Assembly (NCBI RefSeq): GCF_934617235.1
Contig: NZ_CAKTTZ010000005.1
Location: 17,189-81,188, forward strand
Direction: 5' to 3'
DNA length: 64,000 nucleotides
Origin: an uncultured Ellagibacter sp.
GTDB lineage: Bacteria; Actinomycetota; Coriobacteriia; Coriobacteriales; Eggerthellaceae
Shown here: piece by piece, positions 32,978 to 39,499 of the stretch
Layout of the letters: each line of letters starts with the position of its first letter
Numbering within the stretch: position 1 is the stretch's first letter
Position numbers and translations under genes: made by a program
The notes under the pieces: model-generated
Told to the model about the DNA's origin: nothing
What the model saw: only the letters and a program-made list of their open reading frames with translations
The model's database searches: none

Positions 32978-33439
32978 ATGGAACTGACACTCCAACATGC
33001 AGGCATCTACTGTCGCGACATCGACGAGTCGATCGCCTTTTACGAGGACGTCCTCGGCTGCAAACTGCTTTTCAGATCCGATGCCATGGAAGGCGACAAA
33101 CCGCTCAAGATGGCATGGATGAAGGGCATGGGCACCGCGTTCGAGCTGCTCGAGTGCGAGGACAAAACAACCTGTGACAAGGCCGCTGAATGCCTGAACC
33201 ACCTGGCGCTTCGCGTTGCGGACATGGACGAGTTCGTCGCTTTCCTGGGCGAGAAGGGCATAAGCATCGAAGCCGGCCCGTTCGACCCACCGCTCGAATT
33301 CGACCGACCACTCGGCGCAGATGACGACAGCCTGTTCACCGTGTACGGCGATGCCGGCACGCAGCTGCGCATCATGTTCTTCCGCGGACCTGGCGGCGAG
33401 CGCTTTGAAGTCCTCCAGGACAACATCAAGCCACTCTAA
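32978..33439 (+). CDS. VOC (glyoxalase/dioxygenase fold) family protein
   Basis: 153 residues from ATG 32978 (GGAG, 7-base spacer); ATG 32966 has a poorer RBS. Two beta-alpha-beta modules: LQHAGIYCRDIDESIAFYEDVLGCKL and LNHLALRVADMDEFVAFLGEKGI, with His at positions 6 and in NHLAL, and Glu in FELLE and in the ERFEVLQ end. These are the usual metal positions of the VOC superfamily (glyoxalases, ring-cleaving dioxygenases, epimerases). The specific reaction is open. Located 108 bases behind the Mo enzyme subunits in the same direction, it may act on the same substrate or product. Confidence 0.82.
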   Translation: MELTLQHAGIYCRDIDESIAFYEDVLGCKLLFRSDAMEGDKPLKMAWMKGMGTAFELLECEDKTTCDKAAECLNHLALRVADMDEFVAFLGEKGISIEAGPFDPPLEFDRPLGADDDSLFTVYGDAGTQLRIMFFRGPGGERFEVLQDNIKPL

Positions 33440-33516
33440 CCACCGGCGGAGGGCGCGCACCGCGAGCGGTCTCGCCCTCTTCCTCGATTCCCTCCTACCA
33501 AGAACCCCTATTAGAC

Positions 33517-33572
33517 GTTGGGCCAGGATAACTGGACCTCGATAAGCAAAGTTTGCGCTATCTTGGCCCAAC
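33517..33572 (+). promoter_or_regulatory. inverted repeat upstream of the MFS gene
   Basis: GTTGGGCCAGGATA (33517-33530) and TATCTTGGCCCAAC (33559-33572) are complementary over 14 positions with one G-U, enclosing a smaller dyad GCAAA-G-TTTGC. It lies 26 bases ahead of the transporter ATG. Long spaced dyad operator or RNA hairpin; no T tract for termination. Confidence 0.5.
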
Positions 33573-33597
33573 ACTTCTCACAGAGAAGGGAATTATT

Positions 33598-34785
33598 ATG
33601 GACACTAACAAGAAATATGCGAATTGGGCACTCATAGCCGTAGCCATGCTGCTGTTCGGCACAGCCATCGCAACGGTTCAGTACAAGGTCCCCGTCGTCA
33701 TGGGCGACATCATGACCAAGATGAGCATGGACGCAGGGTCCGCCTCGTGGCTCATGTCGATCTTCACCTTCGTGGGCATCATCTTGGCGCTTCCCACGGG
33801 CGCGCTCGCCAAGAAGTTCGGGCCGAAAACGATGCTGCTCGCAGCAGCCGTCGTCGTGGCGATTGGCTCGCTCATCGGCGCCTTCGCGGGCAACGGCACT
33901 ATCCTCATCGTTTCCCGCGCAATTGAAGGCGTGGCGTTCATCTTCGTCACCATCTGTGGCCCTCTGGCCGTGCAGAAGTATGTCGCCCCCGACAAGATCG
34001 GTTCCGCGACGGGCATCTGGGCTTTGTGGGTATGCCTCGGTTCCGTGCTGGGAGGCGTTCTGACCCCGACGCTCTACGCTGCTACCGGGTTCGTCGGCGT
34101 GTGGGTGATCTATGCAGCCGTCGCCGTCATCTTCGCAATTGTCGTTGCCGTCATCGTCAAGTTCCCCGGCGGCGAGACAATTGAGGCTCCTAAGGTCGAT
34201 ACCGCCGAGGAGAAGGCGAGCTACTCCGAGCTCGTCAAGCCGAACATCTTGCTGTTCTTCTTCGCGTTCCTCGTGTTCAACCTGACGCTGCTCGCCGTTT
34301 TGGGCTTCGCACCGACGTTCATGCAGCAGCAAGGCGTCGACCCCACGCTCTCCGGTTTTGTGAGCACCCTGCCGATGCTGCTCGCGGTTATCTCCTCGCC
34401 GCTGTTCGGCTCGCTTTCCGACAAGATGGGCCGCTGCAAGCCGCTGTATCTGCTCGCCATGGTCGTCATGGGACCGTGCACGCTGATTCTGCTCACCCAG
34501 ACCGGTCCTTTGATGTGGGTTGGCGCTATCGTCATGGGCCTTGTCGGCCTCGGCGGACCTGTTATGTGCCTGACCTCCTACATCAACGTCCTCGGTCGCC
34601 CCGAGCTGATGTCGATCGGCATGGGCGTGCTCATGCTGGTCCAGAGCTTGGGTCAGTTTTTGGGCACGTGGCTGGTTCCCATGCTGCTCGGCCCCGAGAT
34701 GTCCTCGTGGATGTTCGCTGGCATCGTAATGTGCATCATCGGCCTCATCGGCACGGGCGCCCTCGCCCTGTGCAAGTTCAAGTAA
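33598..34785 (+). CDS. MFS transporter
   Basis: 395 residues from ATG 33598 (RBS GAAGGG), about twelve hydrophobic segments. MFS features: GALAKKFGPKTMLL in loop 2-3, ISRAIEGVAFIF-like helix 4 (VSRAIEGVAF), and FGSLSDKMGRCKPLYLL in loop 8-9. It belongs to the type found beside Mo oxidoreductases in gut actinobacteria, probably taking up or exporting the aromatic or organic-acid substrate of the neighbouring enzyme; that link is inferred from position only. Confidence 0.87.
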   Translation: MDTNKKYANWALIAVAMLLFGTAIATVQYKVPVVMGDIMTKMSMDAGSASWLMSIFTFVGIILALPTGALAKKFGPKTMLLAAAVVVAIGSLIGAFAGNGTILIVSRAIEGVAFIFVTICGPLAVQKYVAPDKIGSATGIWALWVCLGSVLGGVLTPTLYAATGFVGVWVIYAAVAVIFAIVVAVIVKFPGGETIEAPKVDTAEEKASYSELVKPNILLFFFAFLVFNLTLLAVLGFAPTFMQQQGVDPTLSGFVSTLPMLLAVISSPLFGSLSDKMGRCKPLYLLAMVVMGPCTLILLTQTGPLMWVGAIVMGLVGLGGPVMCLTSYINVLGRPELMSIGMGVLMLVQSLGQFLGTWLVPMLLGPEMSSWMFAGIVMCIIGLIGTGALALCKFK

Positions 34786-34804
34786 GGCTTGGGAGGTGCC
34801 TTGG

Positions 34805-34847
34805 GAATCTCTCACTATACAGGTAGAACCTAACCGGTGAGAGATTC
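34805..34847 (+). terminator. hairpin after the MFS gene
   Basis: GAATCTCTCAC (34805-34815) pairs with GTGAGAGATTC (34837-34847); an inner AGGT/ACCT pairing extends it. 20 bases after the stop, no T tract. Likely 3' end structure or operator. Confidence 0.45.
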
Positions 34848-35012
34848 AGGTTCCAGGCAATCAGTGCGAGCGACCGCATCCCCGCACAGGTTGAATCTGC
34901 CACGGCTCGCCCGACGATTCCGTTTGCCGAGCGAGCATCCCCCGCACGCAGGTCGAGCTTGCTCCCAGCGCGAAAAAATAATCCAGCGAGACTCCCCTAA
35001 ATGCTTGCGCCT

Positions 35013-35050
35013 GAAGCGCCCGTTGCGAAATGCAGCGGGCGCTTCGACGT
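35013..35050 (+). terminator. terminator-like hairpin
   Basis: GAAGCGCCCGTTGC (35013-35026) and GCAGCGGGCGCTTC (35032-35045) form a 14-bp stem with one G-U, 5-base loop, followed by GACGTTTT. Confidence 0.65.
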
Positions 35051-35089
35051 TTTAAGGTGGGGCAGGCAAGCGGGACAGCTCCCCATCAT

Positions 35090-35214
35090 CAAAGCGTTGC
35101 GCAACAACTGCTTCCGAAAGGAAGATAAAATCGTAGATGCCTCCCCTTTGAAGCTCGACCCCAGTCGAGTTTAACCAGGTAAAACTCTCTTTTCAGGTCG
35201 GATGCAACGCTTTG
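35090..35214. repeat. 125-bp stretch bounded by inverted ends
   Basis: CAAAGCGTTGC (35090-35100) and its exact complement GCAACGCTTTG (35204-35214) bound a gene-free piece with an inner hairpin CTCGAC/GTCGAG. The size is similar to the elements at 14851 and 51939, but the sequence differs. Confidence 0.4.
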
Positions 35215-35225
35215 CCGCCCGGCAC

Positions 35226-35254
35226 TTGACTCATTGAAGAGGGATTAGTATTCT
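35226..35254 (+). promoter_or_regulatory. sigma-70 promoter of the zinc-ribbon gene cluster
   Basis: TTGACT (35226-35231), 17-base spacer, TATTCT (35249-35254), about 90 bases ahead of the first zinc-ribbon gene. Confidence 0.7.
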
Positions 35255-35342
35255 TCCATGTTGATTAGGCAACAAATCAGTATCAAATGAGGTTGACCAG
35301 CATGAAGCTTGTTGGCCACAAACTCAAAAGGGAGAGCAGAGC

Positions 35343-35927
35343 ATGGGCTTTCTTGACAGTCTTCAGGGCACGTTGAACCGCGGCACTGCGGCGGCGGAGC
35401 GAGCAACGCGCACCCTGCGATTGAACCAGCGTGTGAACGACATCAACAAAGAGCGCCAAAAACTTGCCGCCCAGCTAGGGGCAAGCCTTTATGAAGCAAC
35501 CAAGGACGATGCATCGTTTCGCGCGGGGCGCGAGGCTCTCTTCGACGGCATCGCGAATCTCGATGCCGAGCGCGAAAAGTGCCAGCTAGAAATCGCTTCA
35601 ATCGAGGCCGAAGCCGCTGCCGCGCGAACCTACACGTGCACGCACTGTGGCGCGAGCGTTTCTGCGACCGATCTGTTCTGTAGCGGCTGTGGCACCGCTA
35701 TCGACGTGATCAAACAAGAAATCGCCGAGCAGAGCACTGCTGCTGCAGACTCTGCAGCGAACAGTAATCGAGTTTGTCCCTCGTGTGGCGCGGCCATGGG
35801 CGAGGACGATATGTTCTGCATGTCATGCGGCACCAAGTACGACCCTGCTGCCGAGAGCCAAGCGCAGGCAGACGAGGAGCCCGCAACCGATGACGCATGC
35901 GCGTCAAAAGAAACGGGTACTGAATAA
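35343..35927 (+). CDS. double zinc-ribbon protein with N-terminal coiled coil
   Basis: 194 residues, RBS GGGAGAG. The N-half is a long helix pair (LRLNQRVNDINKERQKLAAQLG, NLDAEREKCQLEIASIEAEA). Two zinc ribbons follow: CTHCGASVSATDLFCSGCG (about residues 98-116) and CPSCGAAMGEDDMFCMSCG (about 139-157), each with CxxC pairs as in zinc-ribbon_2 domains. The tail is acidic. There is no membrane segment. It starts a row of four zinc-ribbon genes leading to an ABC exporter. Function is unknown; such proteins often act as adaptors of membrane complexes. Confidence 0.88.
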   Translation: MGFLDSLQGTLNRGTAAAERATRTLRLNQRVNDINKERQKLAAQLGASLYEATKDDASFRAGREALFDGIANLDAEREKCQLEIASIEAEAAAARTYTCTHCGASVSATDLFCSGCGTAIDVIKQEIAEQSTAAADSAANSNRVCPSCGAAMGEDDMFCMSCGTKYDPAAESQAQADEEPATDDACASKETGTE

Positions 35928-36132
35928 CTCCCCCCGATAACACCCTTTCTGCCTCATTCGAATTGCGCCGAGTCGGAAAGGGCTCCTTTGTGCCGCTTGT
36001 CCGTCGATTCGCAATTGTCGCGCAGCAAACGTCACGGAAAAGCAACGATTATCTCAATCAACGTCAGGAAATAAACGAGGTTGCAAGTAAGCCCAGAGTC
36101 GAAATTCTTTGCGCTCAAAGATAGGAGTCTAC

Positions 36133-36777
36133 ATGTTTTGTCCGAAATGCGGGAACCAGGTGCCCGAAGGAGGCAAGTTCTGCGGAAAGTGTGGTCATCA
36201 GCTCGGGAACGCGCCGGCGGCTACTACCCAGGCCACAAAACCTTATCGCCCTGCACCACATCCAAGCGCGCAATCGAAGATAAGCTCCCAAGCAATCATT
36301 TCGCTGGTCATGGCAGCCATTGCCGTTATTCTCACGTTCCAGCCATGGATAACCTTCAACAGCTACCTCACATCGCTCGTGAACGGCGTGGGCGGCGTGG
36401 CGAAGGCCCTCGGCAGCTCAACTTCATATGCAATTCAACCGACGTACTCGCCCTGGACGTTTTTCCAATTATGCAGCACCCCAGGTTTCGAGAGCGATGG
36501 TGCTGCGCTCCTCCTCGTTATCACCGCGGCCGTCGTTATTGCGTGCATCTTGATTGTCGCTGGCGCCATAAGCACGATATCGGGCAAGAAGAAAACGGCG
36601 CGTTTGCTATCTATTGGCCTTATCGTGCTTGCCATTACGGCAGCCCTGTTCGCCATTATATATCTTACGGAAAGTGACGGCACGGTTCTCGTCGGCGGCC
36701 CCACGTTCCCGTTGCTATGCGCACTCTCGTCGCTGATCGGTGCCATCGTCGGATTCATGGCGAAGAAGGCTCAATAG
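36133..36777 (+). CDS. zinc-ribbon membrane protein
   Basis: 214 residues, ATG 36133 behind TAGGAG. The N-terminal zinc ribbon is MFCPKCGNQVPEGGKFCGKCG, then a Pro-rich linker and four hydrophobic segments (ISLVMAAIAVILTFQPWITF, ALLLVITAAVVIACILIVAGAI, LLSIGLIVLAITAALFAIIYL, PLLCALSSLIGAIVGFMA). The N-terminus is likely cytosolic. Three consecutive genes of this row begin with almost the same MFCPKCG / MFCSKCG ribbon, which suggests a common docking role. Confidence 0.88.
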   Translation: MFCPKCGNQVPEGGKFCGKCGHQLGNAPAATTQATKPYRPAPHPSAQSKISSQAIISLVMAAIAVILTFQPWITFNSYLTSLVNGVGGVAKALGSSTSYAIQPTYSPWTFFQLCSTPGFESDGAALLLVITAAVVIACILIVAGAISTISGKKKTARLLSIGLIVLAITAALFAIIYLTESDGTVLVGGPTFPLLCALSSLIGAIVGFMAKKAQ

Positions 36778-36810
36778 CCCCATCCCCCTTCCCAAGAAAG
36801 GATATGCCCG

Positions 36811-38619
36811 ATGTTCTGTTCAAAATGCGGAAACGAGATACCCGATGGAGGCAAGTTTTGCAATAAATGCGGGTCCAAGATACAAGCACCCGAGGGACAA
36901 GGCTTAAACGCCGAAGCTGGCGATGCCTCTCCTGATGTCCCCGCCGAATCCGCCTCTTCCAAGCCCATCGCCGAGCAGCCAGTTAAAACCAACGGGACAG
37001 AAATAAAGCCCAAGGGCAAAAAGCCCCTCGTCATCGGTATCGTCGCGGCGGTCGCGGCGGTCGCCGTCGGCTTCGGCGTATACCAAGCGTGCTTTGCGCC
37101 CTACAACATCGACAGCAAGACGTTTCCCGATGCTGCCGTGAGGAACGCGATGCTCTTACAGGTTGACACCGACCATGACGGCAAGGTCTCCCGCGAGGAG
37201 GCCGACGAAACCACCTTGCTCACCATCATAGATTCGAACGTGTCGGATTTTACCGGTGTCAACAAACTGAAGAACCTGGAAACTCTCACGATCACATATA
37301 GTAATGGCTTCGGCGAGCTCGACTTGGCGAGTTTTCCCAGCGTCAAGAGGATATACGCCTCAGGCTCGTCGATAACGTCGGTGAAAAACGCGGGATCCTC
37401 CAAAGTGGAAATCTTCGACGCGACAGACACCCCCATTCAAGAGGCGGACTTCTCCGGCTGCGAAACGCTGAAGGAACTGCATCTCTCTACGGACAATTAC
37501 AATGAGGACACGCTCTCGTCGGTTAACCTCTCCGGTTGCAAATCGCTCGAGACATTCAGTGCGGCAAGTCGCCTCAGCCTTCTCTCAGTCGATGTGAGCG
37601 ACTGCGAGAATTTATCGAATCTCGACCTTCGATATTCGACCGCAGTGGTCGGCTTGGACAAGACAAACCTCGAGGCCCGCTACTACGTACATTCATGGAC
37701 GGAAAGCGACTCGACGAGTTACTCGGGCTTTACGAAGACGACGTGCAAACGCGATGAGCAAGGACGCCTAATCGAAGCCGGTGATGAAAAATATACGTAT
37801 GACGATGCGGGACGCATAGCTTCAATTAAATCGGGGTCGTCGCGTTACAGCTCCGAAACGAAATATGCCTACGACGAAAAAGGGCTATTGAAGTCGACCA
37901 ACGGCAAGGACATCAAGGCGGAATACGACGAGCAGGGCCGCGTCGTCTCTGATTCCGACGGCAATCAGTACAGTTATGACGATTCTGGGCACGTCGTTAA
38001 AATCAGCTTCGATTCCTCCGCGATGGCCGACAACACCTTCACCTACAGCGATTCTGGGCTACTGACGCAAGCGAATTTGGCAACGGGATATTTTAAGGAT
38101 GGTGATGTCTATGCGTGCACGTTCGACTACGACGATGCGGGCCGCTGTACGCAAATGGTAGTCAGCTATCCCGACAATTCAGGTCAGACGGTCTTCACTT
38201 TTGCCTACGATGATAAAGGCAACATCGTTTCGGCCGAGAGAACGGATTCATCGAGCTCCAACACGAGCACCATTTCGACCGCAAACGAATATGATTCCTA
38301 CGGAAACCTGTCAGAGCGAACGGTAACGTACAGCAGTGGCACACTGCACATTACGACAACCTACTATCTCACGAATGGGCGCCTGTTCGTCAGCAAAGAC
38401 TCCGCCCCCGTTGGAGATGCGATCTTCCTGGGCAACCAACAGTTTGGCCCGATGGCGTCCGCAGGCAATCCCTACCTCGATAGCCAGACATACTCCCTGG
38501 ATAGAATGATTGAGTGGAATTTCGGTAAAGCTTGCGCCGTCATGTTTGCTCCTTCTGATTACCACCACCCTTACTACGGCGGCCTTACGTACGACCAATG
38601 GAAAGCCACCCAGGCATAA
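36811..38619 (+). CDS. zinc-ribbon, single-TM protein with LRR-like and YD-type repeats
   Basis: 602 residues. Order: zinc ribbon MFCSKCGNEIPDGGKFCNKCG (1-21), acidic linker, one membrane helix (PLVIGIVAAVAAVAVGFGVY, about 72-91), an EF-hand-like loop DTDHDGKVSREE (about 119-130), a leucine-rich-repeat-like stretch (about 135-290, NLETLTITYSNGFGELDLASF, TLKELHLSTDN, LSNLDLRYS), and eight or so YD-like repeats (YDDAGRI, YDEKGLL, YDEQGRV, YDDSGHV, YSDSGLL, YDDAGRC, YDDKGNI, YDSYGNL, about 330-500) as in RHS proteins. The C-terminal 90 residues are distinct. Topology predicts the repeats outside the cell. An unusual assembly; function unknown. Confidence 0.88.
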   Translation: MFCSKCGNEIPDGGKFCNKCGSKIQAPEGQGLNAEAGDASPDVPAESASSKPIAEQPVKTNGTEIKPKGKKPLVIGIVAAVAAVAVGFGVYQACFAPYNIDSKTFPDAAVRNAMLLQVDTDHDGKVSREEADETTLLTIIDSNVSDFTGVNKLKNLETLTITYSNGFGELDLASFPSVKRIYASGSSITSVKNAGSSKVEIFDATDTPIQEADFSGCETLKELHLSTDNYNEDTLSSVNLSGCKSLETFSAASRLSLLSVDVSDCENLSNLDLRYSTAVVGLDKTNLEARYYVHSWTESDSTSYSGFTKTTCKRDEQGRLIEAGDEKYTYDDAGRIASIKSGSSRYSSETKYAYDEKGLLKSTNGKDIKAEYDEQGRVVSDSDGNQYSYDDSGHVVKISFDSSAMADNTFTYSDSGLLTQANLATGYFKDGDVYACTFDYDDAGRCTQMVVSYPDNSGQTVFTFAYDDKGNIVSAERTDSSSSNTSTISTANEYDSYGNLSERTVTYSSGTLHITTTYYLTNGRLFVSKDSAPVGDAIFLGNQQFGPMASAGNPYLDSQTYSLDRMIEWNFGKACAVMFAPSDYHHPYYGGLTYDQWKATQA

Positions 38620-38675
38620 CGACATGCAAATGCACACAATGCCCGCGGGCGCGACACAGGAAAAGGAGCGTTGAG

Positions 38676-39443
38676 ATGTTTTGTCCCAAGTGCGGAAAAC
38701 CAAATGCCGACGACGCAGCGTTCTGCTCGGAGTGCGGCCACCAGCTTAATGCCGCAAAGTCGGCGGTTGGTCCGGCAGGCGCAATATCGAAAAAACGCGC
38801 CGGCAAGAAAAAGACAGCCATCGTCGGCGTCGTCGCAGCAATAGTCGTCATTGTAGTTATGGTGGCGGTCTCGGGTATATTCGGCGATCGTCCACTTCCT
38901 TCGCACATGCGAATCGCTGCCGGCTCTGGTGGCCAGATCATCAATTCCAAAGGCGGCACCTTCGATCTCACGGTGCAAAACGACAATAGCGCCATTCTCT
39001 CGCTCTCGGGTGCTCAGTTTCAAGGGAAGTTCGAAAAGCTCGAGAGCAACAGCGACGGCGTGGTCTACCAGATGAAAAATCCGATTCTCAACGATCTGAA
39101 TCGCAATATTTCTTCGGAACTGATGCAGCAGCCCATCGACCTGAAACTTCAGCTTCCGAAAGGCTCCAAGGACTCCGTTACAGGAACCTGGAAAATCCAG
39201 ATAAGCTACTACGACATCACGAACAGGGTCAACTATACGGGCGCTTATATGAAGGTGAACGATGGCGGAACGGGCGTCGGAACAGCAGGCACTTCAACCG
39301 ATATTTTCGCAAAAGACTTCGACGCCTCGAATGACAGCTATCTCACACCACTCATGTGGGAAAAGGGAGACAAGAACGCTGGATACGCCGCGCAGTTCTC
39401 GTTGACGGATTCCGATACTTTCTTTCAGTTCACCCTCTCCTAA
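38676..39443 (+). CDS. zinc-ribbon, single-TM protein with extracellular beta-rich domain
   Basis: 255 residues, ATG 38676 with AAAGGAG. N-terminal ribbon MFCPKCGKPNADDAAFCSECG, basic linker (KKRAGKKKT), one membrane helix (AIVGVVAAIVVIVVMVAVSGI) and a C-terminal beta-rich domain of about 160 residues (GGTFDLTVQNDNSAILSLSG, VTGTWKIQISYYDITNRVNY). Same topology as the previous gene. It precedes the ABC exporter gene by 56 bases, so the pair may form an exporter with an extracellular accessory domain. Confidence 0.87.
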   Translation: MFCPKCGKPNADDAAFCSECGHQLNAAKSAVGPAGAISKKRAGKKKTAIVGVVAAIVVIVVMVAVSGIFGDRPLPSHMRIAAGSGGQIINSKGGTFDLTVQNDNSAILSLSGAQFQGKFEKLESNSDGVVYQMKNPILNDLNRNISSELMQQPIDLKLQLPKGSKDSVTGTWKIQISYYDITNRVNYTGAYMKVNDGGTGVGTAGTSTDIFAKDFDASNDSYLTPLMWEKGDKNAGYAAQFSLTDSDTFFQFTLS

Positions 39444-39499
39444 TTCGGCAATTGATCGCAAGTGCTTGTTTGATGTTTCGAGGTTGCAAGGAGAGCGGC

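Larger units (their letters stand above)
34786..35342. other. gene-free region with hairpins
   Basis: About 560 bases with no gene that could be supported. It holds three dyads (34805-34847, 35013-35045, 35090-35214) and the promoter of the next gene, all listed separately. Confidence 0.6.

Noticed and set aside
33511..34815. Minus-strand frame of 434 codons opposite the MFS gene
   Set aside because: Extremely rich in Gln, His, Asp and Arg, typical for the complement of membrane protein codons; not a gene.
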